The notes below the pieces were generated by a model that had not been told where the DNA came from, did not search any database, and saw only the letters and a program-made list of their open reading frames with translations. A stretch of DNA of 44,327 nt, taken from Pseudomonadota bacterium. Lineage in GTDB: Bacteria > Pseudomonadota > Gammaproteobacteria > Arenicellales > UBA868. Positions 1 to 8,245 of this stretch are shown here, piece by piece; position 1 is the stretch's first letter, and every line of letters starts with the position of its first letter. The position numbers and the translations under genes were made by a program. The stretch lies in assembly GCA_018672825.1 (NCBI GenBank), contig JABHUE010000031.1:1-44327 (forward strand). The letters are read 5' to 3'.

Positions 1-2
1 CT

Positions 3-1493
3 ATTGACCAGTCTGCGTGTAATTTCGATTACTCTTGTATTAAAGGATTTTGCCCTAGCTTTGTTTCCGTCATTGGCGCCAAGAGAAAAACCGGATCACG
101 CGCTCAAAAGACACAAAGCCTCTCAAAATCTGTTTTACCGGAGCCAGACGTTCTAACGCTCCGTGGTCAATACAGCATTATTTTAAATGGCGTGGGTGGA
201 ACTGGGATTGTGACTATTGGCGCCATTGTCGGGATGGCGGCCCATATAGCCAAAATGGGCTGCTCCGTGCTGGATATGGCAGGACTCGCCCAAAAAGGAG
301 GAGGGGTTATTAGTCACATTATTCTTGCTGCGATACCGGAGGAGATCAGTGCCACGCACGTGGCCGATGGTGGCGCTGACCTTCTTCTGGGCTGCGATCT
401 AGTTGTGTCCGCATCGTTGGATACCCAGAAAAAGTTGAGCGGGCGCACGCGGTCTGTTGTCAATACGCATCAGATGATGAACGGCGAGTTCATTCAGCAG
501 CCGGATCAGAGTTTCCCGTTAGAAAGTCTTTTGTCGACCGTTCGTAACGCTTCAGGTTCGTTAATGTCAATTCCGGCCACCGCGCTAGCGACAGCTGTTT
601 TTAGCGATACCCTGAGTGCCAACATGATTATGCTGGGTCATGCTTACCAGGCGGGAGCGGTGCCGATTCCGTGCAAGGCGATTAAGAAAGCGATTGAATT
701 AAATGGAAGATCGGTCGCGATGAATCTTGCGGCGTTTGAGCTCGGCCGCGAAGTTCAAAACGATCCGACGAAGATAAGCCAATTAATTTGTAACGATGAG
801 AATGATCAGAGAGGTCCCAATGATTCCTCGTCAGCTCTTATTCTGCAACGCAAAGAGTGGCTTAAAAAATCCCACGGTGTTGTTGCGGTTAAACAACTTG
901 AAAACTGGCTTGACCGTTTTGACGATTGGCTCGATCGCGAAAAAGTAGATGATCAGTTTTTGCGAAAAGCGTTTGTTGAAAGCGCTTTTCACGTGCTTTA
1001 TGACAAGGATGAATATGAAGTTGCAAGACTCTACGTTCGCCCTGAATTTCAAAAGAGCCTGGAAGCGGAGTTCGAAAAGGGCTACCGTTTAAGAGTGCAT
1101 TTATCGCCACCGCTTTTATCCAAAATCGATACTGTCTCGAAGCGGCCTATCAAACGAAGTTTTGGACCGTTTATTTTTTTAATATTCAGATTGCTAAGCG
1201 CATTAAGAAAGGTGCGCGGAAAATGGTTTGATCCGTTTCGGGGGTCTCAAGAACGAAAAATTGCACGCTCGTTAAAAACTGAGTTTGAGAAAACGCTTGA
1301 GTTTTTGTGTTCCCAGGAGATCAACAGCGAGAGTCTTGAGCAAGTTCTCGAAATCGTTCAGTGGCCAAGAAAGGTTCGAGGTTATGGCATTGTGCGCCAG
1401 GAGGCCTTCGAATCAGCATTGCGTGAGTGGCTTGCGCTTCGCGTTGGTTTCAACAACTCCAAAAAAAGCGAAGCGACTCAGCGGGCAGCCTAA
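3..1493 (+). CDS. Indolepyruvate:ferredoxin oxidoreductase, fused form, C-terminal part (5' end outside window)
   Basis: The reading frame is open from the left edge, so only the last 496 residues are visible; the fused enzymes of this family are usually over 1,100 residues. Residues near the edge (DQSACN, then CIKGFCPSF) match the cysteine-bearing linker of the family. A gamma-subunit (POR/IOR-type) domain follows, beginning GVGGTGIVTIGAIVG at about base 189 and including GLAQKGGGV. The remaining 300 residues are the poorly characterised C-terminal extension. The family decarboxylates arylpyruvates, or related branched 2-oxoacids, to acyl-CoA with thiamine diphosphate and reduces ferredoxin. 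The thiamine-binding part would lie upstream and cannot be checked. The gene is convergent with the threonine aldolase, 52 bases away. Family assignment is firm; the exact 2-oxoacid substrate is not established by the sequence. Confidence 0.88.
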   Translation: MDQSACNFDYSCIKGFCPSFVSVIGAKRKTGSRAQKTQSLSKSVLPEPDVLTLRGQYSIILNGVGGTGIVTIGAIVGMAAHIAKMGCSVLDMAGLAQKGGGVISHIILAAIPEEISATHVADGGADLLLGCDLVVSASLDTQKKLSGRTRSVVNTHQMMNGEFIQQPDQSFPLESLLSTVRNASGSLMSIPATALATAVFSDTLSANMIMLGHAYQAGAVPIPCKAIKKAIELNGRSVAMNLAAFELGREVQNDPTKISQLICNDENDQRGPNDSSSALILQRKEWLKKSHGVVAVKQLENWLDRFDDWLDREKVDDQFLRKAFVESAFHVLYDKDEYEVARLYVRPEFQKSLEAEFEKGYRLRVHLSPPLLSKIDTVSKRPIKRSFGPFIFLIFRLLSALRKVRGKWFDPFRGSQERKIARSLKTEFEKTLEFLCSQEINSESLEQVLEIVQWPRKVRGYGIVRQEAFESALREWLALRVGFNNSKKSEATQRAA

Positions 1494-1545
1494 AAGCAGT
1501 TGGGCTAATCCTGTCGGTGGTGCCGGACTTGTTGTGACTGCGCAC

Positions 1546-2580
1546 TTAAACGGCTTGGTGTTGCTGAAAAAATTCTTTAAATTGATTAACTGTTCTTGTA
1601 ATCGCTTTTTCGTCGATATTGAGGTGAGTCACCAGTCGGATTGGATTACTTTCAACTGTGAGGATGATGTCTCGCTCTCTCATAAAACCGGATAACTGAC
1701 CGATTGTCCTTGAGGGAACTGAGATGAAGACCATATTGGTACGCAGTATCTCGGGTTGAACGTTGATCTCCTGAATTTGTTCCAACCCATCCGCTAGCAT
1801 CTGCGCTAATTCGTGATCGACTGCGAGTCGGTCTATATGATGATCAAGCGCATAAATGCCAGCCGCTGCAAGGATGCCAGCTTGACGGGTACCGCCGCCT
1901 AACATTTTTCGCCACCGTCTCGCTTTCGCAATAAATGGCGTATTCCCCGCCAATACACTGCCGATGGGGCTACCCAGACCCTTTGAGAGGCAGGCCGATA
2001 CTGAATCAAAATGCCCGGCGATCTCTTGAGCAGGCACCCCTGTTTTGACCGCGGCATTGAAAAGTCGTGCGCCATCAAGATGGAAGTTAAGACCATTTTT
2101 TCGTGCGAGTGAGCACGCGTTTTGCAAGTAATTACCAGTTAAAGGTGTCCCTAGAAATGTATTTTCCAGGCAGAAAAGTTTAGTGATTGCCAAATGAAAG
2201 TCATCGGGCTTTATCGCGGCTTGAACAGCTTCAAGATCGAGAGTCCCATCCGGCTGATTCTCAATGGGTTGCGGCTGTACGCTGGCTAGAACAGCGCCAC
2301 CCCCAGCTTCTTCCAGATAAGCGTGGGAGCGCATTCCGGCGATATACTCTTCTCCGCGTTGACAGTGGGTCAGGATTGCCAGGAGATTCCCCTGCGTTCC
2401 GCTCGTCACAAAAAGGCCAGACTCTTGCCCTAATAATTCTGCCGCCTTATGTTCAAGTTCATTTACACAGGGATCGTCACCATAAACATCATCACCGACC
2501 AAAGCGCCTGCCATCGCTTGACGCATGGCGGCGGTCGGTTGGGTGACGGTGTCGCTTCGAAAGTCGATGGTGGTGTCCAA
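1546..2580 (-). CDS. ltaE: Low-specificity L-threonine aldolase
   Basis: This is a 344-residue fold-type I PLP enzyme that cleaves L-threonine and L-allo-threonine to glycine and acetaldehyde in the cytoplasm. The N-terminus reads DFRSDTVTQPT and VGDDVYGDDP, the signature of the threonine aldolase/beta-eliminating lyase family. HLDGARLFNAA (from about residue 167) supplies the aspartate that contacts the PLP ring nitrogen. SACLSKGLGSP carries the Schiff-base lysine at about residue 200, and GGGTRQAG follows. Length is normal for the bacterial LtaE group. The gene is divergent from the Gfo/Idh/MocA gene, with about 150 bases between the starts, and looks monocistronic. The symbol is used for the family; stereopreference cannot be read from sequence. 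Confidence 0.93.
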   Translation of the reverse strand: MDTTIDFRSDTVTQPTAAMRQAMAGALVGDDVYGDDPCVNELEHKAAELLGQESGLFVTSGTQGNLLAILTHCQRGEEYIAGMRSHAYLEEAGGGAVLASVQPQPIENQPDGTLDLEAVQAAIKPDDFHLAITKLFCLENTFLGTPLTGNYLQNACSLARKNGLNFHLDGARLFNAAVKTGVPAQEIAGHFDSVSACLSKGLGSPIGSVLAGNTPFIAKARRWRKMLGGGTRQAGILAAAGIYALDHHIDRLAVDHELAQMLADGLEQIQEINVQPEILRTNMVFISVPSRTIGQLSGFMRERDIILTVESNPIRLVTHLNIDEKAITRTVNQFKEFFQQHQAV

Positions 2581-2653
2581 TGATTTGACCTCAGGGCTTT
2601 GAAATTAAAAATGATGAATCAACCGAACCGCACTTATTAGGCTGAATGAACCT

Positions 2654-2659
2654 TATAAT
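2654..2659 (+). promoter_or_regulatory. Candidate -10 element upstream of the Gfo/Idh/MocA gene
   Basis: A perfect TATAAT lies 72 bases before the GTG start at 2732, in the 151-base divergent spacer shared with ltaE. No convincing -35 box sits 16-18 bases upstream (CACTTA at 2631). The call therefore rests on the -10 hexamer alone and could be chance in an AT-rich spacer. Confidence 0.35.
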
Positions 2660-2731
2660 GCTGAGATTGTGCCAGAAATTCAGATCAACCTGTACAGAGG
2701 TTGGCATCAGCGATCGGAATAATTAAAAAAA

Positions 2732-3694
2732 GTGAAGCGGTCAGAAAAAATTAAAGTCGGTGTCGTCGGGGTCGGATACCTTGGTTCGATTCACGCTCGA
2801 ATCTACAGTCGCATGCCAGATGTGACTTTAGTTGGTGTGGTCGATGTCGATCCTGTTGCTGCGAAACGTGTCGCTGATGAGGTTAAATGCGAGGCGCTCG
2901 ATTCGGTAGAGGCGTTAGGCGATCGCGTCGACGCGGTCAGCATCGTTGTGCCCACTTCGCTGCATCGTGAAGTCTCTGAGCCATTTTTAAAAGCAAAGAT
3001 CCCCGTTTTGTTGGAAAAACCGGTTGCTCATACGATTGAGGATGCAGAAGCTATCACTTCGCTTGCTCGAGCAACAGACACACTTCTTCAGATTGGTCAT
3101 CTGGAACGATTTAACGCGGGTGTGATCCGACTTGCACAGGAATTAACTAGCCCACGGTTCATTGAGGTGCATCGCCTCGGGACCTTTACCCCCCGGGCAA
3201 CTGATGTTGATGTGGTTACTGACCTGATGATTCATGATATTGATATTGTGTTATCTCTAGTACCTTCGGAATTGCAATACGTGTCCGCAGTGGGCGCAAG
3301 AGCCGTAACCGAGCACGTTGATATTGCGAACGCAAGGCTTGAATTTAAAAATGGGGCAATAGCCAATGTCACGGCCAGTCGGATTTCGGCAAAGAAATTT
3401 CGAAGGATCAGGGTGTTTTCAGATTCTTCTTATTTGGCGCTTAATTTTGAGGATCAACAGATTGATATCTCGAAACCGGGGCCTAAAACGGGTGAAAGTG
3501 AGTTTGCACCCATCGTTTCTGATTCTATTGCTGTAGAACAAAAACCTCCCCTTGATGCTGAACTCGAAGATTTTATTGCTTGTGTTCGTTCGGGCCGTGC
3601 GCCTGTCGTTAGCGGTGAGGCAGGCCTGCGGGCGCTTAGGGTTGCCCATGAGGTGGGTCAGCGCATTGATGAGTCTCTTCTTTTTAAAGATTAG
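2732..3694 (+). CDS. Gfo/Idh/MocA family NAD(P)-dependent oxidoreductase, GnnA-like
   Basis: This 320-residue protein has an N-terminal Rossmann fold (VGVVGVGYLGSIHARIYS, about residues 9-26) and the family motif EKPVAH with the catalytic-dyad lysine at residue 96. A C-terminal alpha/beta substrate domain includes DLMIHDIDI with H168. The combination of GYLGSIHARIY, HRLGTFTPR and LMIHDIDIVL resembles UDP-GlcNAc 3-dehydrogenase GnnA, which with the aminotransferase GnnB makes UDP-GlcNAc3N for amide-linked lipid A. No gnnB or lpx gene lies beside it here, so this specific role is inference; the family assignment is firm. The start is GTG at 2732, since no ATG precedes the Rossmann motif. It is transcribed away from ltaE and is followed 59 bases later by hflD. 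Confidence 0.85.
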   Translation: MKRSEKIKVGVVGVGYLGSIHARIYSRMPDVTLVGVVDVDPVAAKRVADEVKCEALDSVEALGDRVDAVSIVVPTSLHREVSEPFLKAKIPVLLEKPVAHTIEDAEAITSLARATDTLLQIGHLERFNAGVIRLAQELTSPRFIEVHRLGTFTPRATDVDVVTDLMIHDIDIVLSLVPSELQYVSAVGARAVTEHVDIANARLEFKNGAIANVTASRISAKKFRRIRVFSDSSYLALNFEDQQIDISKPGPKTGESEFAPIVSDSIAVEQKPPLDAELEDFIACVRSGRAPVVSGEAGLRALRVAHEVGQRIDESLLFKD

Positions 3695-3753
3695 ATCGAC
3701 TTAACGTCAACACGGTTTCGTATTTTTGCGGTGACAGCGTCAGGCGGAAAATT

Positions 3754-4386
3754 ATGATGAGTCAAGACTCTGCTAATCTGATGGAGACCCAAGTGCTCGC
3801 GATATCGGGCGTCCTACGCGCCGCCAGAATCGTTCAAGACCTGGCGCGGCGTGGCCGTACTCAGTCAGAGCACTTTCGATGCGCCTTGGTGAGCGTTGGG
3901 ACTGTTAATGAATCTGACGCAAAGAAAGCGTTAGGAGGAATCGATAGTCTTGTCTTCGGGTTGGATGATTTGACCCAAAAGCAACCTGATGCATTTTTAA
4001 TGGAGCGGGTTCGTTACGCGACTGCTTTGCTGGATTTGGCGAAGACGCTCGGTAAATCGCCCGAAGCATCAGGTCAAATTGGAAAAGTTTTGGCTGAACT
4101 TCCGGACCATTTAGACGGGGCAGAGCCCGATTCTCTCGAATCTATCGAGGCGCTCGCCGATGTCTATACCTCGAATTTGAGTGACCTAACACCCAAGATT
4201 TTAATCAAAGGCGAGCAACGATTTTTGGAAGATCCCTATTTGGTTGAAAAAGTTCGCGCAATTTTGTTGGCAGGAGTCCGTGCGGCGTATTTGTTTTCGC
4301 AAGCAGGCGGTCGAAAGTGGCATCTTTTTATTTATCGAAAAAAATTTGCGGCGGTGGCGGCGCAATTAAAATCCAACGCGTCCTGA
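3754..4386 (+). CDS. hflD: HflD homolog (high frequency lysogenization protein, DUF489)
   Basis: The 210-residue predicted helical protein has an N-terminal segment SGVLRAARIVQDLAR and a C-terminal KVRAILLAGVRAAYLFSQ with a following QAGGRKWHL stretch. Both align with the conserved ends of E. coli HflD (there LAGIRAAVLWHQVGG). In E. coli HflD is a peripheral membrane protein that binds phage lambda CII and favours lysogeny loss of control; its cellular role is unclear. Two adjacent ATGs (3754 and 3757) could start it. In enterics and pseudomonads it sits between mnmA and purB; here neither neighbour is present. Its stop lies only 3 bases from the end of the convergent TANGO2-family gene, with no room for a separate terminator. 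Confidence 0.87.
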   Translation: MMSQDSANLMETQVLAISGVLRAARIVQDLARRGRTQSEHFRCALVSVGTVNESDAKKALGGIDSLVFGLDDLTQKQPDAFLMERVRYATALLDLAKTLGKSPEASGQIGKVLAELPDHLDGAEPDSLESIEALADVYTSNLSDLTPKILIKGEQRFLEDPYLVEKVRAILLAGVRAAYLFSQAGGRKWHLFIYRKKFAAVAAQLKSNAS

Positions 4387-4389
4387 TGT

Positions 4390-5184
4390 TTAAGTCGGAT
4401 GAGACTCTTGAGGCGTAAAGGAAAGTGAAAGCTTGATCGAATGAGATTCCGTTTGGATACCCAAAGGCCCGAAAATTTTTTCAGTGATTGTTGCTTTCAG
4501 ATTCGCATCAACCAGGATTACAGTGCTTGCCCGGGTTCCGTATTGCTCGCCGCGTGCGAAGATTACTCGCTTTAAATGATCAGATGAATCTTCAAGTGAT
4601 TTCACGTTGTCCACGGGGTTTGAATCAGTTAGAAAACTAAAAAGACCTGACTGCAATTTATTTTGATTGGTGTTCGAGTCAATGATGGTCTCGAACTTTT
4701 TTCCCCCAAAACGGGTTTTGGGCCAGACGGTGTCAGGCGTGTGATTGCTGAGCGTTTTTACGCCTTCGGTTAACTCCTCGGTGAGGGCACTGGTATTGGA
4801 AACAATGTCAAGGCGCTTGATGCTGCCCGTAATCAAATTAAACCCGCCATATCTATGATCTTGTCGAAGATCCCCGTTTTTAATTGCGCCAAGGATTTTG
4901 GGATCTTTCTCGAGAAATTTACGAACTAAATCTCCTCGTGATAATTCGCCTGGGCGAGAGGTGACTAATTTGCTTCGGCAGTTTGTTAATGCGGCAAAAC
5001 GACCGTCGGTTGATAAACCGAGCCACGCGCCTCCGGCAGATAGATCTTTGCCTGCGATAACGGGAACAGGCGTATCCCAGATATGAATTCCTAACGAGGG
5101 TCGGGCAAAATATTCATCACGGTTGGCTGCAACGATGAAAGGAAAGTCGGCGTGGCAGTTGACTGCGACTGCGACGAAACACAT
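4390..5184 (-). CDS. TANGO2/NRDE family protein
   Basis: This 264-residue protein begins MCFVAVAVNCHADFPFIVAANRDE in sense. The residues AANRDEYFARP contain the NRDE signature that names the family, followed by GGAWLGLSTDGRFAALTN, the second conserved block with the GGTW/GGAW-type motif. A C-terminal ARGEQYGTRASTVILVD matches the family's 'YGTRS' region. Bacterial members have no settled biochemical function; the human relative TANGO2 is tied to metabolic crises and has been proposed to act in haem or lipid handling. No signal peptide or membrane helix is evident, so a cytoplasmic location is expected. It lies 42 bases downstream of yhbY on the same strand, so the two are probably co-transcribed. 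Confidence 0.88.
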   Translation of the reverse strand: MCFVAVAVNCHADFPFIVAANRDEYFARPSLGIHIWDTPVPVIAGKDLSAGGAWLGLSTDGRFAALTNCRSKLVTSRPGELSRGDLVRKFLEKDPKILGAIKNGDLRQDHRYGGFNLITGSIKRLDIVSNTSALTEELTEGVKTLSNHTPDTVWPKTRFGGKKFETIIDSNTNQNKLQSGLFSFLTDSNPVDNVKSLEDSSDHLKRVIFARGEQYGTRASTVILVDANLKATITEKIFGPLGIQTESHSIKLSLSFTPQESHPT

Positions 5185-5226
5185 TAGTGAAAGGCGACGA
5201 GATACGGTGTTGGGTCCGCGTGCAGT

Positions 5227-5499
5227 CTAAGACTGCAAAGGGCGGTAAACTACGCCCACACGACCAATAATTTGAATTTCAACAGCTGCGGTAGCGGCGC
5301 AAAGGTCCGTTAATGCATGTTTTTTGTCTGCCTTAGGCATTGCTGGAAGACGAATTTTAACGAGTTCATGCTGCGTAAGCGCATTTTCAAGTTCGTTTTT
5401 CACGGCCGCCGTAACGCCGGCGGAGCCGACTGTCACGATGGGTTTGAGATGATGAGCGAGTCCTCGAAGGCGGTTGAGCTCTTTTCCCTTAAGTTCCAT
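5227..5499 (-). CDS. yhbY: Ribosome assembly RNA-binding protein YhbY (CRM domain)
   Basis: The 90-residue protein is a single CRM domain: LRGLAHHLKPIVTVGSAGVT carries the KPxVxVGxxGxT core (the GxxG RNA-binding loop), then ELVKIRLP and IQIIGRVGVVYRP close the fold. YhbY associates with pre-50S particles in E. coli. An AGGAG ribosome-binding site precedes the start on the minus strand. It is divergent from rlmE with 52 bases between starts, the same arrangement as E. coli yhbY/rlmE. Both products act on the large ribosomal subunit, so a shared control region is plausible. Confidence 0.95.
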   Translation of the reverse strand: MELKGKELNRLRGLAHHLKPIVTVGSAGVTAAVKNELENALTQHELVKIRLPAMPKADKKHALTDLCAATAAVEIQIIGRVGVVYRPLQS

Positions 5500-5551
5500 C
5501 CTAAACTCCTGAACGCGTTGAAGATTTAACGAAGATTAACACTGAAGACTT

Positions 5552-6187
5552 ATGGGAACGAAAAGATCAGCTAAAAGCCACGCGTGGAATCAACGCCAAA
5601 ACAAGGATATTTATGTTCGCGAGGCGCGGGCTCGCTCCTTGCGCTCGAGGTCGGTGTTCAAACTGGAGCAGATTGACCAAAAAGAAAGGTTATTTAGGCC
5701 GGGTTTTAATGTGCTTGACCTTGGTGCAGCGCCTGGTGGGTGGAGCCAGTACGCAGCGTCCAAAGTTAGGGATAGTGGCCAGGTAATCGCGCTTGATCGA
5801 CTTGAAATCGACCCAATTCCAGGGGTAAAAGTAATTCTTGGCGATTTTTTGGATTCACCTGTTGTTGCAGAATTAAATGATATTCTTTCCAAAATAACGC
5901 TTCATCTTGTAATTTCAGATATGGCCCCCAACTTAACTGGTATAAAAGATGTAGATCAACCCGCCATGGGAAATCTGGTAACGATGAGCGCCACATTTGC
6001 ATCGCAGCATTTGAGTGAGCAAGGGGTCTTCGTTGCAAAGTTTTTTGAAGGAGCGGAGGCTCAAAACGTGAAAAAAACAGTTGCTCGATTGTTTTCTGAG
6101 GTTCGGGTCAGAAAACCGGATGCTTCTCGCCCGAAAAGCGCCGAGAATTACATTGTGGCTCGTCGCCCAATTAAAGTGGGCATTTGA
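5552..6187 (+). CDS. rlmE: 23S rRNA (uridine-2552-2'-O)-methyltransferase RlmE
   Basis: This is a 211-residue FtsJ/RrmJ-family enzyme that methylates U2552 of 23S rRNA late in 50S assembly using S-adenosylmethionine. The whole catalytic K-D-K-E tetrad is present: K37 in RSVFKLEQI, D123 in VISDMAPN, K163 in FVAKFFEG and E198 in SAENYIV. Each is one position below the E. coli numbering. The SAM-binding motif is VLDLGAAPGGWSQ. Length matches the family (E. coli 209). It begins the rlmE-ftsH-folP-glmM-tpiA-secG run, 108 bases before ftsH. Confidence 0.96.
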   Translation: MGTKRSAKSHAWNQRQNKDIYVREARARSLRSRSVFKLEQIDQKERLFRPGFNVLDLGAAPGGWSQYAASKVRDSGQVIALDRLEIDPIPGVKVILGDFLDSPVVAELNDILSKITLHLVISDMAPNLTGIKDVDQPAMGNLVTMSATFASQHLSEQGVFVAKFFEGAEAQNVKKTVARLFSEVRVRKPDASRPKSAENYIVARRPIKVGI

Positions 6188-6295
6188 GCGCCATTGTTTT
6201 TATTGGCAAAAAATTCCACAATCCCATCATCGATGCGCTTGCGCTTGCTTTGATCACCATCCCTTAAACAAATTTAGTTTTAATTTGACGAACTT

Positions 6296-8209
6296 ATGAA
6301 TAATCTCACTAAAAATCTCGTTATCTGGCTTGTTATCGCCATGGTTCTAATGGCGGTGTTTAATAATTTCGCGCCACAAAGTTCCCGCACGGGACAGGAG
6401 ATTGATTATTCGGTCTTCCTCGATGAAGTCGAAAGAGGCGCTGTTGACCAGGTTACGATCAGCGGAGACACGATCTATATCACCGGCCGGAACGGAGAGA
6501 AATATGTAACTTATTCTCCGGGCGATCCGGGGCTCGTTAATGACTTGCTGAAAGCGGATATTGCCATTAAAGCGCAAAAAGAAGAGGGACCGTCGTTGTT
6601 GATGCAAATCTTCATCAGCTGGTTTCCACTCCTTCTACTTATCGGGGTCTGGATCTTTTTTATGCGGCAAATGCAAGGGGGCGGAGGTCGCGGGGCAATG
6701 AGCTTTGGAAAGAGTAAAGCGCGATTACTGACCGAGGATAAAAACAACATTACTTTTGAAGATGTGGCTGGGGTTGACGAAGCCAAGGAAGAGGTCGGCG
6801 AATTAGTTGAGTTTTTGCAAGATCCTTCTCGCTTTCAAAAGCTCGGCGGGCGTATTCCACGAGGCGTATTGATGACGGGGAGTCCGGGTACCGGTAAAAC
6901 GCTATTAGCCAAGGCGATCGCTGGTGAGGCGAAAGTGCCGTTCTTCACAATTTCAGGTTCAGACTTTGTTGAGATGTTTGTAGGTGTTGGTGCCTCTCGC
7001 GTTCGAGACATGTTTGAGCAGGCCAAGAAAAACTCGCCTTGCATTATTTTTATCGACGAGATTGATGCCGTTGGCCGGCAGCGTGGCGCCGGGCTCGGGG
7101 GCGGTCACGATGAGCGAGAACAAACCCTCAACCAGTTATTGGTTGAGATGGATGGTTTTGAAGGGCACGAGGGCATTATTGTAATCGCAGCGACCAATAG
7201 GCCCGATGTGCTGGATCCCGCGTTGCTTCGGCCCGGGCGTTTTGACCGCCAGGTGCACGTGCCGCTTCCCGACATTCGTGGTCGGGAGGCCATTCTAAAA
7301 GTTCATATGCGCAAGGTGCCGATGGATAAAGACGTGGATCCCGCTATTATTGCTAGGGGTACGCCAGGTTTTTCCGGGGCCGATCTCGCTAATCTTGTGA
7401 ATGAAGCAGCGCTTTTTGCAGCGCGAGCCAATCGCCGAAAGGTCGCAATGGAGCAGTTCGAGCTCGCCAAAGACAAGGTCATTATGGGCGTGGAACGACG
7501 ATCAATCGTAATGCCAGAGGAGGAGCGTCTTAATACGGCCTATCACGAATCGGGTCACACTGTTGTGGCGAAGGTGCTGGCTAAAAATACAGATCCCGTT
7601 CACAAGGTGACCATTATCCCTCGGGGGCGGGCGTTAGGGGTAACGATGCAGTTACCTGAAGAGGACCGCTACAGTCATAACCGGGATCACTTGCTTGCCA
7701 GAATTGCGGTGCTGATGGGTGGGCGGATTGCCGAAGAAGTGTTTATGGATCAAATGACAACCGGCGCCTCTAACGATTTTGAACAGGCCACGAGTCTTGC
7801 TCAAAATATGGTGCAGCGTTGGGGGATGAGTGATTCACTAGGCCCACGCGTTTTTGGGGACAATGAATCTGAGGTATTTTTAGGGCGTGATATGGGAACG
7901 CAAAGAAATATCAGTAATTCGACCGCTGAGCAGGTCGATAGCGAAGTCAGTCGGATAATCGGCGAGCAATACACCCGCGCTCGCGATATTATTGAGTCTC
8001 ATCGGGAAGTGATAGAGGTAATGACGCATTCTCTGATGGACTGGGAGACGCTCGAGTCGGATCAAATCGATCAGATTATGAAAGGTGAATCACCTCGCCC
8101 GCCCAGTTCGAACGATTCGCCCGGCAAGTCGGACGATGAGAGTGGAAAGAGCTCTGAGCGACCCGATATTAAGCCTAAAATGGATTCCCCTGCTGGCGAT
8201 TCGGCTTAG
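6296..8209 (+). CDS. ftsH: ATP-dependent zinc metalloprotease FtsH
   Basis: The 637-residue inner-membrane AAA+ protease degrades misassembled membrane proteins and, in E. coli, sigma-32 and LpxC. It has two transmembrane segments (about residues 6-25 and 101-122) flanking a periplasmic domain. The AAA module has Walker A GSPGTGKT at 195-202, Walker B IIFIDE at 250-255 and the second region of homology [19 protein letters not shown]. The zinc site is HESGH at 417-421 with third ligand D494 in GASNDFEQ. Two small departures from the usual spellings are the serine in Walker A (commonly GPPGTGKT) and HESGH for HEAGH; neither touches a catalytic residue. The C-terminal 45 residues are polar and low in complexity. 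No good Shine-Dalgarno precedes the ATG, but the N-terminus [12 protein letters not shown] fits the family start. Confidence 0.97.
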   Translation: MNNLTKNLVIWLVIAMVLMAVFNNFAPQSSRTGQEIDYSVFLDEVERGAVDQVTISGDTIYITGRNGEKYVTYSPGDPGLVNDLLKADIAIKAQKEEGPSLLMQIFISWFPLLLLIGVWIFFMRQMQGGGGRGAMSFGKSKARLLTEDKNNITFEDVAGVDEAKEEVGELVEFLQDPSRFQKLGGRIPRGVLMTGSPGTGKTLLAKAIAGEAKVPFFTISGSDFVEMFVGVGASRVRDMFEQAKKNSPCIIFIDEIDAVGRQRGAGLGGGHDEREQTLNQLLVEMDGFEGHEGIIVIAATNRPDVLDPALLRPGRFDRQVHVPLPDIRGREAILKVHMRKVPMDKDVDPAIIARGTPGFSGADLANLVNEAALFAARANRRKVAMEQFELAKDKVIMGVERRSIVMPEEERLNTAYHESGHTVVAKVLAKNTDPVHKVTIIPRGRALGVTMQLPEEDRYSHNRDHLLARIAVLMGGRIAEEVFMDQMTTGASNDFEQATSLAQNMVQRWGMSDSLGPRVFGDNESEVFLGRDMGTQRNISNSTAEQVDSEVSRIIGEQYTRARDIIESHREVIEVMTHSLMDWETLESDQIDQIMKGESPRPPSSNDSPGKSDDESGKSSERPDIKPKMDSPAGDSA

Positions 8210-8245
8210 GGAATAACGGACGCAGTCAATACGCGGTTCCCGCTC

